NCBI GenBank assembly: GCA_038237475.1
Contig: JBBRYS010000005.1
Coordinates: 186,001 to 250,000, forward strand
Direction of reading: 5' to 3'
DNA length: 64,000 nucleotides
Source: JAOAPY01 sp038237475
GTDB lineage: Bacteria > Acidobacteriota > Blastocatellia > Pyrinomonadales > Pyrinomonadaceae
Positions 36,114 to 44,792 of the stretch are shown here, one piece after another (position 1 is the first letter of the stretch; each line of letters begins with the position of its first letter). The notes under the pieces were generated by a model. The model was not told the origin of the DNA, did no database searches, and saw only the letters and a list, made by a program, of their open reading frames with translations. The position numbers were made by a program, and so were the translations under genes.

Positions 36114-37718
36114 TTACTTCTTTACTCCGTGTCCACCGCCGCCCGGCGTTTCGATGCGAATACGATCGCCTGCCTGCAATTCCCAACTTCCTTTTGATCC
36201 GATCTTACGCGCACGGCCGTCGTGAATTATTTTAGCGTTGCCTGTCATGCCGTCCTCGCCGCCATCCAAACCGTAGGGTCCCGACTTTCTTCGATCCGAC
36301 AGCAGCGACATCCGCGCCGGTACCGTGGTTTCAATTTCGCGGATGACCCCGTCGCCACCTGTGCGCCTTCCCTTCCCTCCCGACCCGCGGCGAATGCGGT
36401 ACTCACGTATGCGCAACGGATAAGCATATTCAAGCGCTTCGGCGGGCGTATTAAGACTGTTGGTCATGTGTGTGTGGACCGCGCTTGAACCATCGAGATC
36501 CGGGCGCGCGCCCATCCCGCCAGCCACCGTTTCATAATAAGAAAACTCGCGGCCGGTGCGCGTATCTATTCCTCCAATGGTCAGATTATTCATCGTGCCC
36601 TGACTGGCTGCCGGTATCCTGTGCGGCAGCGCCTGGGCCAATGCTTTGAACACCACATCGACAGTGCGCTGCGATGTTTCGACATTCCCGCCGGCCACGG
36701 AGGCCGGATGATTTGCATTGACGATGGTACCGGGCGGAGCGATGACCCTGATCGGATCCATCAGTCCGACGCTGGCGGGAACATCGCCTTCCAGCAGAGA
36801 ACGAAAAACATAAGCCACCGCCGAGACCGTGATGGCTTCGACAGCGTTGATAGCTCCTGCCACCTGCGGTGCACTGCCGGCGAAATCCACCGTCGCCAGA
36901 TCGTCTTTGATGGTGATGCGTGCGCGTATCGAGAGTCTCTGGTCTGAAATGCCGTCATCGTCCAGGGCGTCCTCAGCTTCGTACTCTCCGTCGGGTATGG
37001 CCTTGATGACATGACGCATCAGGCGCGCTGAATATGCGATTAGATGATCAGCATAGTCCGCGGCTTCGCGAGCGCCCCGCCGTTCGACAATTTCCAGCAG
37101 GCGCGTCGCCCCGGTTTTCAGAGAGCCAATTTGCGCCTGGAAGTCTCCGCGCCGTTCTTCATTCCCGCGCACATTCGCCAGAATCAACTGCATGAGATCT
37201 GCTTCCAACCGGCCATCGCGAACCAGTCGTAGCGGAGGAATGCGCACTCCCTCGCCATAAACATCAGTGGCCAGTCCCATCGATCCCGGGGTAGCGCCGC
37301 CGATGTCCGCATGGTGAGCACGATTGGCAACATAAAAAAGCGGACGAGACTGCATCACACTCCGAGAGCCCTTCAGTTTTCGCTTGTTTTCTGCGAACAC
37401 TCCGGCCACCAGCGTTACGTCCGGCAAATGGGTCCCACCGGCAAATGGATCGTTGAGGATCACAACATCGCCGGGTTGAATCGCGACCGCTTCTAAAGCG
37501 GCGGCTACCGCCATCGGCATCGAGCCGAGATGCACCGGCATGTGGTCCCCCTGCGCGATCACCCTCCCCTGCGCGTCAAAGACTGCGCACGAATAATCGC
37601 GACGCTCCTTGATGTTCGGCGAGAACGCGGTGCGCCTGAGTGCGATGCCCATCTCTTCAGCCACCGAGGTGTAGAGCGCGCGATAGATTTCCAGCGTGAT
37701 GGGATCGAAACGGGTCAT
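36114..37718 (-). CDS. hyuB: Hydantoinase B/oxoprolinase family subunit
   Basis: 534 residues of the HyuB family: FDPITLEIYRALYTSVAEEM at the start, VILNDPFAGGTHLPDV, HHADIGGATPGSM, and the glycine-rich end RIETPGGGGHG. With HyuA it forms an ATP-dependent amidohydrolase of 5-oxoproline, hydantoin or related lactams, or an acetone-carboxylase-like enzyme; the specific substrate cannot be read. It follows hyuA by 4 bp with AGGTAGGAAG inside the hyuA end, so the two are co-translated. Confidence 0.92.
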   Translation of the reverse strand: MTRFDPITLEIYRALYTSVAEEMGIALRRTAFSPNIKERRDYSCAVFDAQGRVIAQGDHMPVHLGSMPMAVAAALEAVAIQPGDVVILNDPFAGGTHLPDVTLVAGVFAENKRKLKGSRSVMQSRPLFYVANRAHHADIGGATPGSMGLATDVYGEGVRIPPLRLVRDGRLEADLMQLILANVRGNEERRGDFQAQIGSLKTGATRLLEIVERRGAREAADYADHLIAYSARLMRHVIKAIPDGEYEAEDALDDDGISDQRLSIRARITIKDDLATVDFAGSAPQVAGAINAVEAITVSAVAYVFRSLLEGDVPASVGLMDPIRVIAPPGTIVNANHPASVAGGNVETSQRTVDVVFKALAQALPHRIPAASQGTMNNLTIGGIDTRTGREFSYYETVAGGMGARPDLDGSSAVHTHMTNSLNTPAEALEYAYPLRIREYRIRRGSGGKGRRTGGDGVIREIETTVPARMSLLSDRRKSGPYGLDGGEDGMTGNAKIIHDGRARKIGSKGSWELQAGDRIRIETPGGGGHGVKK

Positions 37719-37722
37719 CTTC

Positions 37723-39858
37723 CTACCTTGAAATCGGCTGCAGCTTTGTTTTCCAGGAGTTCCCCAAATCGATGATCAAGTTTCCGAATACATCAACTCG
37801 GGCCTGCGCATTACCGGGAATCAATGTCGTGGCGGAGTACTCAGTGACAATGCAGGGCGAGGCCAGCTTCACACCTGCTCCCAACTCATCGCGCCTGTAA
37901 ACAGCGGCGCGAGTTTTCTGTCCGTCAAAGAAGACCTCGACAGAGCCGAAACATTTTGCCAACTGCTGCCTGCCGCTCGGCAAGCGATGTTGTCTCAACT
38001 TCGGCACTACGCCGGCAGAGCGCAAGCGAGCCGCCACAATCTCCACCACGTTGTCCTCCTGCGCGTAGCCATAGCGCGCCAGATGTGCGCGATGAAATGC
38101 CGCTGTGATGTCGCCGGTGGTTTTTGCAATTTCCAATTCAAAGGACTGGCCCTGATAGCGAGCCGCGAGCGAGCGCTGGTGACGCTGTCCCGCATCAGGA
38201 AATCCTTCCTGGCGCAGTGCTCTGCGCGCTGCCAGTTCCAAAGCGCCGAAGATCTTTGCCAGTTTGATATCTGTGCCGGGGGTAACTGCCAGCATCACTG
38301 TGCGGCTCTGCTCCTTCACCACGTCGGCGGCCAGCACTCCAATAGCCGAGAGGGCTCCGGCGGCGGCGGGCGCGATAATTGTGGGTATGCGCAATGCGCG
38401 CGCAAGATCGACCGCATGCAAACCACCGGCGCCACCGAAAGGCAAGAGGGCAAAGCCCCGGGGATCATAGCCGCGTTCAACTGAGATCCTGCGCAACGCC
38501 CTTTCCATATTTGTATTCACAACGGACAACATGCCCTGCGCTGCCTTAGTGATAGTCACTTTGCGTCCGGCAGCTTTTGACATTGCCGCGGCGAGCCCGG
38601 CCAGCGCTGCGCGAGCGCGGCTTTCATCCAAATTGAATTCGCCACCCAGCAAACCGCCACCGGCAAAATGACCGAGCACCAGATGTGCATCCGTTACAGT
38701 GGGCAGCAGCGAGCGACCGTAACAAGCCGGACCGGGATCGGCTCCGGCTGATTCCGGGCCTACGCGCAGCGAGCCACCTTCGTCGACGCGCGCAATCGAA
38801 CCGCCACCGGCGCCAACTGTGTGAATGTCCATCACAGAAACTGCAACCGGCAAACCCGCTACTATTGCTTCGTTAGTCATCCGCAGAGCGCCCCGTTCGC
38901 ACAACGCTACGTCGGTCGAGGTGCCGCCCATGTCAAACGTAATCAGATTCGGAAATCCTGCTGAGCCGGCCGCGCGCAAAGCACCGACGATGCCACCCGC
39001 CGGCCCTGAAAGAATCGTACGCACTGGTTCATCGGCAGCAACAGCGGCTGAAATGCTGCCGCCGGAAGACTGCATCACGCGTAAAGTAAAGGATCTTTGT
39101 CCTTTGGTCTTTGAACTTTGATTGTTTTTGTTGACCGGCCCAAGCTTACTCGCGGAGAGATTCAGGGCATTCAGGTACTCACCCATCAATGGCTGCAGGT
39201 ACGCATTGATCGCAACTGTCGACGTCCGTTCATACTCGCGGTACTCTGGCAGAATGGCATGCGAAATGGAGAGCGGGAGACCAAGCGACGAAAGCGCAGC
39301 TGCGAGTTGCTGCTCATGCAAGGGGTTGGCGAATGAGAACAAGAGAGAAATGGCTACGGACCTGACTCGCGAGCGTTTCACCTTTCGGACCAGCCGGTCG
39401 ATCTCGGGGGCAGTTAAAGCCTCGAGTATTTCCCCATTAGCAGTCACACGCTCAAAGATCCCAAAACGCAATTCGTCAGGCACGAGTGGTGGCGGCTTGA
39501 CTGCATTCAAATTATAAAGTTCCGGGCGCGCCTGGCGGCCAATAGCCAGCACGTCTTCAAAACCACGGGTTGTGATCAAGGCCGTGCGCGCGCCACGTCT
39601 TTGTAAGAGAGCGTTGGTGCCTACGGTCGTGCCATGGACCATTTCGAGATTACTGAGCTCACTGTTTGTGAGCTCGCCGATGCGTAGTAAGCCTTCGATG
39701 ATTGCTGCGGCGGGATTTGCCGGAGTCGAGGCGAGTTTGAAAACTTCCAGCCGGCCGCTGACTTCGAACACGAAGTCGGTGAACGTGCCGCCGGTATCCA
39801 CTCCAACGCGAACGACCGGGCGCCGGTTCAAGGCTGAGCGTTTCCGGACTTTCTTCAT
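37723..39858 (-). CDS. hyuA: Hydantoinase A/oxoprolinase family subunit
   Basis: 711 residues. It starts with RVGVDTGGTFTDFV, the ATP-binding motif of the acetate kinase/Hsp70 fold, and has GTTVGTNALLQRRGARTALI, FDMGGTSTDVAL and PFGGAGGLHAVDLAR. It supplies ATP-dependent activation of the substrate cleaved with HyuB. An unusual polar insert (NKNNQSSKTKGQRS) at about residues 245-258 is coded by a heptanucleotide repeat (39094-39123) just before the conserved LRVMQSSGG. It lies in a loop and the frame is kept. There is no ribosome binding site before the ATG. Confidence 0.92.
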   Translation of the reverse strand: MKKVRKRSALNRRPVVRVGVDTGGTFTDFVFEVSGRLEVFKLASTPANPAAAIIEGLLRIGELTNSELSNLEMVHGTTVGTNALLQRRGARTALITTRGFEDVLAIGRQARPELYNLNAVKPPPLVPDELRFGIFERVTANGEILEALTAPEIDRLVRKVKRSRVRSVAISLLFSFANPLHEQQLAAALSSLGLPLSISHAILPEYREYERTSTVAINAYLQPLMGEYLNALNLSASKLGPVNKNNQSSKTKGQRSFTLRVMQSSGGSISAAVAADEPVRTILSGPAGGIVGALRAAGSAGFPNLITFDMGGTSTDVALCERGALRMTNEAIVAGLPVAVSVMDIHTVGAGGGSIARVDEGGSLRVGPESAGADPGPACYGRSLLPTVTDAHLVLGHFAGGGLLGGEFNLDESRARAALAGLAAAMSKAAGRKVTITKAAQGMLSVVNTNMERALRRISVERGYDPRGFALLPFGGAGGLHAVDLARALRIPTIIAPAAAGALSAIGVLAADVVKEQSRTVMLAVTPGTDIKLAKIFGALELAARRALRQEGFPDAGQRHQRSLAARYQGQSFELEIAKTTGDITAAFHRAHLARYGYAQEDNVVEIVAARLRSAGVVPKLRQHRLPSGRQQLAKCFGSVEVFFDGQKTRAAVYRRDELGAGVKLASPCIVTEYSATTLIPGNAQARVDVFGNLIIDLGNSWKTKLQPISR
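39094..39123. repeat. Heptanucleotide repeat inside hyuA
   Basis: On the plus strand the units TTTGTCC, TTTGGTC, TTTGAAC, TTTGATT follow each other, the same unit type as at 12451-12486. It codes for a polar loop in HyuA on the minus strand. Confidence 0.7.
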
Positions 39859-39991
39859 AGCCGCTGTCGTGGAATCGAGTTGGACGAGTTCGGATTTTCA
39901 GTAGTCAATATAGACAGAAGTAAAAACGTTGACAAGAATGGATAACGCCTTGAGATGGCGCGATACGATTTCCAGAAGAGGAATATTTAGA

Positions 39992-40726
39992 ATGAGAACA
40001 AATTCAGGACGGCCCATGTTGATTGCTATAGTTTTTTTGCTGGTCTGTGTGCTGGGTTGCGGCAAGTCCGCCCAAACGCCAACCGGGGCATCGACGGCTC
40101 CCGCAAATACTGCAACACCAAACCAACCTGTCGCCAACACCGATGTTGCCGGACATTATGATGTTACCGGTACCAATGAAGACGGCAGCCCCTACAAGGG
40201 AGCGCTCGAGATCATCAAACACGGCGATGCTTACCAGTTTCGTTGGAACGCCGGTAAGGAATATGACGGTGTCGGTGTCGAGAACGGCAGCGTGCTGGCA
40301 GTAACGTTCACCGAAGGCACTGATGGCAAAGGCTGCGGAGTCGTGACCTATAAGGTTTTGGGCGACGGGACGCTGGATGGAAAGTGGGGTTTCTGGGGAG
40401 TCAATGAGGCCGGCGCCGAAAAAGCAAAACACACGAAAGGAATAGGGCTTACCGGCGATTATGCAATTTCCGGCGCCAACCCGGACGGCAAAGCCTATGG
40501 AGGCACCCTGGCGGTGACCGCTTCGGGCGGTGGCTATAAGTTTATCTGGAGCAACGGCAGCGAAGGCTATGGCATTTCCCGCGGCGAGACTGTCACCGTC
40601 GGCGTCGGCGGTTCGCGCTGTGCTTTTGTTGCTTATGAGATCAAAGCGAACGGAATGCTCGATGGAGTCTGGGGTGGTTACGGCAGCGAGAAGACCGGCA
40701 CCGAGAAAGCCACGAAGAAGAATTAG
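39992..40726 (+). CDS. Lipoprotein with two tandem copies of an ~85-residue domain
   Basis: 244 residues with a lipobox (VLGC, after LIAIVFLLVCV) and a T/P/A-rich linker. Two related domains follow: about 55-145 (GHYDVTGTNEDGSPYKGALE ... YQFRWNAG ... VVTYKVLGDGTLDGKWGFWG) and about 150-235 (GDYAISGANPDGKAYGGTLA ... YKFIWSNG ... FVAYEIKANGMLDGVWGGYG). Each looks like a small beta barrel, similar to uncharacterised acidobacterial envelope domains. Start at 39992 is given because AGAGGA precedes it; the longer frame from 39929 would spoil the lipoprotein signal. Function unknown. Confidence 0.8.
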   Translation: MRTNSGRPMLIAIVFLLVCVLGCGKSAQTPTGASTAPANTATPNQPVANTDVAGHYDVTGTNEDGSPYKGALEIIKHGDAYQFRWNAGKEYDGVGVENGSVLAVTFTEGTDGKGCGVVTYKVLGDGTLDGKWGFWGVNEAGAEKAKHTKGIGLTGDYAISGANPDGKAYGGTLAVTASGGGYKFIWSNGSEGYGISRGETVTVGVGGSRCAFVAYEIKANGMLDGVWGGYGSEKTGTEKATKKN

Positions 40727-40740
40727 AATTAGAAAGAAAC

Positions 40741-41835
40741 CTATTCACCGACATTCGCCCAACAGCCACTTCGGTTGGAGGCACGCGCCGCGTCGAGCAC
40801 AAGCTGCGCGCGATAACCGTCAGCAAACGTCGCGGCCCCTTCGACCGTGGTCTTACCTTCGTGAAGCGCATCGATGATGGCGCCCGAAAGCGCCGTAAAG
40901 CCACGCGACCAACTACCCGCGCGCATGCCGGCGGCCATCGAGTCCTGGTCAACCGGCACCGGTCGCCAGGCGCCAGAACCCGCAGGTGAATGCCAGAGCT
41001 CTCCGGTCTCTTCAACCATCAAGGCTCCGGTCGTCCCGTAAATTTCCAGGCGGTTCTCGTGGCCTCCCGATTCCACCACTGATAGAGAGGCCGAGCCGGT
41101 CGTATTTTTGGTGAGCTCCGAATCTGCGAGACGAAACAGCAGCTTTGCCTCATCATCGGAAGTGACCGCGCGCATGGCTCCACTTTCTTTCTCGGGGCGC
41201 TGCGAGATGTGGGAAGAGAGCAGGCAGAAGACCTGAGAGACTTCGGCGCCGATTACCGAACGGAAAGAATCAATCGCGTGCGAACCAATCGCACCGAGCG
41301 TGCCGCCGCCCATCGTCTCATCGGCCCACCAGTCCCAGGGCCCCTCGAGTACCCCACGATAATCTGATCGAAATACGTAATTGCAATGACGCACCGAACC
41401 AACGGCGCCGTTATGAAGCATCGCTCGCATCATGCGACGGCTTTTCAAAAAGCGCAGTTCATGATCGATGAGGGCCAGCACGCCCGCCACTTCGGCGCGT
41501 TCGGTCATTTGTTTCGCTTCGGCTGCGTTCAGCGCCATTGGCTTTTCACAAAGAACATGCTTGCCATGCTCAAGCGCGGCCAACGTGATCTCGAGATGTG
41601 TAGCTGGCGGCGTCACCACGCTGACAAGATCTACATCTTCGCTGGCGACCAGCTCGCGCCAGTCATTGTATACATGCCGGATTTTAAATTCGTCCGCCAC
41701 ACTTTCAGCATTCTCACGGTGAGCGCTGGCAATGGCCACCACGCGCGCGCCGACACAATCTTTAAAGCCGGGAATCTGCGTCGTGCGAGCAAAGCCGGCG
41801 CCGACGATGCCTATGCCGATAACTTTTTTCCCCAA
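40741..41835 (-). CDS. Gfo/Idh/MocA-family oxidoreductase
   Basis: 364 residues. The N-terminal Rossmann domain has GIGIVGAGFARTTQIPGF and VTPPATHLEITLAALEHGKH, then the catalytic EKP motif in CEKPMALNAAEA. The C-terminal domain starts around RSDYRGVLEGPWDWW. The family reduces or oxidises sugars, inositols and related compounds with NAD(P). The substrate cannot be told. It converges with the lipoprotein gene with only 14 bp between. Confidence 0.92.
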   Translation of the reverse strand: MGKKVIGIGIVGAGFARTTQIPGFKDCVGARVVAIASAHRENAESVADEFKIRHVYNDWRELVASEDVDLVSVVTPPATHLEITLAALEHGKHVLCEKPMALNAAEAKQMTERAEVAGVLALIDHELRFLKSRRMMRAMLHNGAVGSVRHCNYVFRSDYRGVLEGPWDWWADETMGGGTLGAIGSHAIDSFRSVIGAEVSQVFCLLSSHISQRPEKESGAMRAVTSDDEAKLLFRLADSELTKNTTGSASLSVVESGGHENRLEIYGTTGALMVEETGELWHSPAGSGAWRPVPVDQDSMAAGMRAGSWSRGFTALSGAIIDALHEGKTTVEGAATFADGYRAQLVLDAARASNRSGCWANVGE

Positions 41836-42178
41836 AGCCGCACTCCTGTTTGAGTCGCAGAATCTTTTTCCGCTTGCCGAGTTGCCGCACGAAAAAGTTC
41901 TCTGGTTTCTGCGAGTGATTTTTCTGAAATTGCCGGAAGGATTATGAGTGGCCTCCCGCGAGAATGTCCAGTTCCAGCCGCATTGGTGCTCGAAACTTTT
42001 TGCACCGCTTGCGATGCTATTACTGACAGAACAATCGCATTAAAAACGGGCAGCTTCCCGGCTGGTCAGAGGTGGGACTTCTTAGAGTGCGGCAAGGGCT
42101 GCTTCGGATTCGAGACCCGACCCAGGCTTTACGCTGACGCCTCCTCCGCAGGCTGAGAGCGATTGCCGATGAAATCGC
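41836..42178. other. Gene-free stretch with repeat family 1, copy B
   Basis: About 343 bp without a credible gene. It holds a reversed copy of repeat family 1 at 42121-42160 (complement reads GCTCTCAGCCTGCGGAGGAG then GCGTCAGCGTAAAGCCTGGG). Confidence 0.6.
42121..42160. repeat. Dispersed repeat family 1, copy B (inverted)
   Basis: The complement matches copy A at 15031 over almost its whole length, including the flanking GCTCT, with changes in the middle (GGAGGAGGCGT against GAAGCCGGCGA). Confidence 0.75.
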
Positions 42179-42343
42179 TTAGGTTCGTACTCGTTGAGCT
42201 TTCGATCTCCCGCGAAATGACTTTGGCTCGTGGTCTTCGGGGTGGCGATCAATATCTCTGAACTCAACGACAGTAAACACCAGTCCTCCACCAAGTAACA
42301 TGGTGACGAATAAGCCCACTGCGAAAATTATCCAGTTAGGCAT
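42179..42343 (-). CDS. Small single-pass membrane protein, 54 aa
   Basis: 54 residues: one membrane segment (NWIIFAVGLFVTMLLGGGLV, residues 3-22) and a charged cytoplasmic tail (DIDRHPEDHEPKSF). GGAGC lies 8-9 bp before the ATG. It starts 1 bp after the stop codon of the next small membrane protein gene, so the two are translationally coupled. I recognise no family. Confidence 0.6.
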   Translation of the reverse strand: MPNWIIFAVGLFVTMLLGGGLVFTVVEFRDIDRHPEDHEPKSFRGRSKAQRVRT

Positions 42344-42344
42344 T

Positions 42345-42527
42345 TTAAAGAGCTCCTATCCTGGTCTTCACGTACACCCCCAGGATCAATATCGATGGTA
42401 CCCAGAGTCCCACAAAAATTGCCGTATCCCGGTTGGTCGCGCCGAACACGCCAAACCACAACGAAACTGAGAATACAAACGAAATAAACGCGGCACCGAG
42501 AATTAACACATCAGATAGCTTGAACAT
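42345..42527 (-). CDS. Small two-pass membrane protein, 60 aa
   Basis: 60 residues with two membrane segments (about 6-28 and 36-55) separated by a short polar loop (GATNRDTA). No family recognised; it looks like a small inner-membrane protein of the size often found near stress or envelope genes. It is directly followed by the 54-residue membrane protein gene and preceded by the fasciclin genes on the same strand (97 bp gap). Confidence 0.6.
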   Translation of the reverse strand: MFKLSDVLILGAAFISFVFSVSLWFGVFGATNRDTAIFVGLWVPSILILGVYVKTRIGAL

Positions 42528-42624
42528 TGTTACTCTTCACCTCTAAAACTTTCCCTGAATGTTTGGGTGCGGCGCCCGATTACACCGGACGCCACACTAC
42601 CCGCCCCCTTGCTCGTAATTTGAT

Positions 42625-43056
42625 TTAGGCAGCTGCGGCCGTTGAAGGCAGCAAAACTGAATCGATCACATGAATAACCCCATTGCTCGCCTCGACGTCA
42701 GCAGCAATTACCTTAGCGTCATTGATCCTGACTCCATCTTTGGTGTCGAGCTTAAGCGACTGGCCCTGGACCGTAGTCGCCTGGCTTATGTTGGCTACCT
42801 GGCTCGCCATGACCTTGCCGGGCACTACGTGATAGGTAAGTATTGACGTCAGCTTCGCTTTGTTTTCTGGTTTCAGCAGATCGGCAAGAGTTTGCGGCGG
42901 CAATTTGGCGAACGCTTCGTCCGTCGGCGCAAATACGGTGAATGGCCCTTCACCCTTTAGTGTGTCGACCAGGCCGGCTGCGGTCAGCGCCTTGGCCAGG
43001 GTTGAAAAGTTTCCCGCAGCGATGGCGGTGTCCACGATATCAATCTTCTTATCCAT
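42625..43056 (-). CDS. Fasciclin (FAS1) domain protein without signal peptide
   Basis: 143 residues forming one FAS1 domain: DIVDTAIAAGNFSTLAKALT, GPFTVFAPTDEAFAKLPPQT, LTYHVVPGKV and NGVIHVIDSVLLP. The family mediates adhesion and matrix contacts. Unlike its neighbour it has no signal peptide, so its location is uncertain. It lies 83 bp downstream of the exported fasciclin gene and is about 60 percent similar by eye, so the two probably arose by tandem duplication. Confidence 0.9.
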   Translation of the reverse strand: MDKKIDIVDTAIAAGNFSTLAKALTAAGLVDTLKGEGPFTVFAPTDEAFAKLPPQTLADLLKPENKAKLTSILTYHVVPGKVMASQVANISQATTVQGQSLKLDTKDGVRINDAKVIAADVEASNGVIHVIDSVLLPSTAAAA

Positions 43057-43139
43057 TTTGTTCTCTCCTTATTCTTGAATCCGGTTTCTGAGCGTAAGCG
43101 ACAGCGCCGGACAATTGTGCCGGCCGGCACATCGCTCAA

Positions 43140-43694
43140 TTACATTTTTGGCATCAACACTGTGTCGATGACATGAATGACACCATTTGAAACAAAGATG
43201 TCAGGCTGAGTTACATTGGCGTTGTCTACCCGAACACCATGCCTCGTGGTTACCATGATCGTGCTGCCCTCGAGTGTCTTGACCGAATGGCCGTTAAGTG
43301 TCATCACGTCGGCGGCAGTGACCTTGCCAGCGACCACGTGATAAAGCAGAATCGACTTCAGCTTTTCTTTGTTCTCGGGCTTGAGCAGTGAAGCAACGGT
43401 GCCTGCTGGAAGCTTGGCAAATGCTGCGTCGGTTGGTGCGAAGACGGTGAACGGCCCCTCGCCTTTTAAAGCGTCGACCAGGCCGGCGGCTGCCAGCGCC
43501 TTCGCCAGTGTGTTAAAGCTGCCCGCTGCAACTGCCGTTTCTACTATGTCTCCGGCAGGAGTCTTGTCCGCCTCGTTAGCGGCCCGGACGTTTGCGTTGG
43601 CAGTAAAGCCCGGCGCCACCCCGATGGCAACGAATAGCGACACGGCCAGGGCAAAGCCCACTAGTTGGCTTAATACTGAATTTTTCGGTTTCAA
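43140..43694 (-). CDS. Exported fasciclin (FAS1) domain protein
   Basis: 184 residues: signal peptide (LVGFALAVSLFVAIGVAPGFTANA) and one FAS1 domain with GDIVETAVAAGSFNTLAKAL, GPFTVFAPTDAAFAKLPAGT, LYHVVAGKV and NGVIHVIDTVLMP. Likely a surface or matrix adhesin. It is transcribed away from the first carH-type gene, and its promoter (43805-43833) overlaps a candidate CarH operator (43781-43807), which suggests light-dependent control (inference). Confidence 0.92.
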   Translation of the reverse strand: MKPKNSVLSQLVGFALAVSLFVAIGVAPGFTANANVRAANEADKTPAGDIVETAVAAGSFNTLAKALAAAGLVDALKGEGPFTVFAPTDAAFAKLPAGTVASLLKPENKEKLKSILLYHVVAGKVTAADVMTLNGHSVKTLEGSTIMVTTRHGVRVDNANVTQPDIFVSNGVIHVIDTVLMPKM

Positions 43695-43780
43695 GTTTAA
43701 TGCTTCTCCTTTATTGCCATGGCTCTCTGAGGAGCCTGTTTTTTGTTCCGCACCTGAAAATATTCCGGTTTGGATAATTT

Positions 43781-43807
43781 CGAATGAGCGGTTTGAGCGA
43801 TTTCAAT
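43781..43807. promoter_or_regulatory. Candidate CarH operator 1 (9-bp direct repeats)
   Basis: Three 9-bp units: CGAATGAGC, GGTTTGAGC, GATTTCAAT. It covers the -10 box and start region of the fasciclin promoter. The same unit type occurs at 43863, 55671 and 55744, always next to a carH-type gene. Confidence 0.55.
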
Positions 43808-43833
43808 ATAACTCTGTGATGGTTGAATGTCAA
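43805..43833 (-). promoter_or_regulatory. Sigma70-like promoter of the fasciclin genes
   Basis: On the minus strand TTGACA (43828-43833) and TATATT (43805-43810) are separated by exactly 17 bp. Transcription would start near 43798 and run toward the fasciclin gene at 43694. Confidence 0.7.
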
Positions 43834-43861
43834 ATTAAATCTAGAGTGCCTATTTACTGGA

Positions 43862-43886
43862 CGATTTGAGCGTTTTAAATTATAAT
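43862..43886 (+). promoter_or_regulatory. Candidate CarH operator 2 with adjoining -10 box
   Basis: Two 9-bp units, GATTTGAGC (43863-43871) and GTTTTAAAT (43872-43880), directly followed by a consensus TATAAT (43881-43886) 34 bp before the carH-type start codon. No good -35 box is visible. Position suggests autoregulation. Confidence 0.5.
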
Positions 43887-43919
43887 TAACTCGTTGAAGC
43901 GGGGTGAGAGGCGAAACGA

Positions 43920-44792
43920 ATGGCGGGAACTGCACTCACGACTCAGGAAGTAGCCAGGTTGCTGAGCGTCAGCGAGGCAACAATCAAACGCTGGGCTGAC
44001 GACGGTCTAATCTACTCGGAAAAAACTGCCGGGGGTCACCGGCGTTTTGGCCTGGCAGAGGTTGCACGCTTTCAACGGGAGCGCGGCGGAGCTCACACAC
44101 CCCAAAACCCAAATCATGCAGCGGCCAAAGCAAAGTCCGCGGAAAAGATTTCGCCCGGGCTGTTGTTCGAGCGGCTGGCGGCCGGCGATGAAGACGGAAC
44201 AAGTGCACTTTTGATTAGCTCCTATTTACACGGGCAAAATTTGGCTTCCTTGTTCGATCGAGTAATTACGCCAACCATGCATCGTGTTGGCGATCTCTGG
44301 TGCCGCGGCGAAATGACGGTCGCGGACGAACATCTCGCGACGCAGACGATCATCGCAGCGTTGCAAAAATTGCGTAGCGTGATCCATTTATCACCTCCCA
44401 CCGAGACCAGTGCGCTCGTTTGTGGAATCGAAGGTGACCTGCATGAGCTGCCCGTGCATCTCGCGCATTCATTGCTTGAGGCCGAGGGGTGGGGTGTGAT
44501 TAATCTGGGGCCCAACACTCCACTGTTCACGATCGTTGAGGCACTGGCCAAACACCGGCCGCAAATGCTCTGCATCTCCGCGAAATTGATCCTGGATCCT
44601 GACCGTCTCGTCCGCGATTACGCCCAGGTGCGTAAGGCGGCTGCCAAACCATACTGCGCGATTGTTATGGGCGGAAGTGGTCTGGAGGATCGGTCTCTCA
44701 GGCAGCGTTTTCCATCGGAATTCTATGCCGCAAATTTTGAGCAGTTGCGAGGCTTCGCCCGCCGGATGCTTTCGAAGCCGGGTTCAAAATAA
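43920..44792 (+). CDS. CarH-type B12-dependent photoreceptor repressor (copy 1)
   Basis: 290 residues. MerR-type helix-turn-helix (about 6-50: LTTQEVARLLSVSEATIKRW, GGHRRF) and then a cobalamin-binding module. W127 and E137-H138 match the W-x9-EH signature that covers the upper face of adenosylcobalamin in CarH, and DLHELP (His175) matches the lower-ligand DxH motif; GPNTP and VMGGSG belong to the Rossmann-like B12 fold. By family knowledge the dark tetramer represses carotenoid genes and light breaks it apart. GAGAGG precedes the start. It is divergent from the fasciclin genes and shares operator-like repeats with copy 2. Confidence 0.88.
   Translation: MAGTALTTQEVARLLSVSEATIKRWADDGLIYSEKTAGGHRRFGLAEVARFQRERGGAHTPQNPNHAAAKAKSAEKISPGLLFERLAAGDEDGTSALLISSYLHGQNLASLFDRVITPTMHRVGDLWCRGEMTVADEHLATQTIIAALQKLRSVIHLSPPTETSALVCGIEGDLHELPVHLAHSLLEAEGWGVINLGPNTPLFTIVEALAKHRPQMLCISAKLILDPDRLVRDYAQVRKAAAKPYCAIVMGGSGLEDRSLRQRFPSEFYAANFEQLRGFARRMLSKPGSK

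Noticed and set aside
41811..42005. 64-codon minus-strand frame upstream of the Gfo/Idh/MocA gene
   Set aside because: It overlaps the start of that gene out of frame, with no ribosome binding site and no recognisable product.
42080..42125. tRNA-like TTCGAGAC stretch
   Set aside because: No acceptor stem or anticodon arm can be drawn around it; it belongs to the repeat-bearing intergenic sequence.
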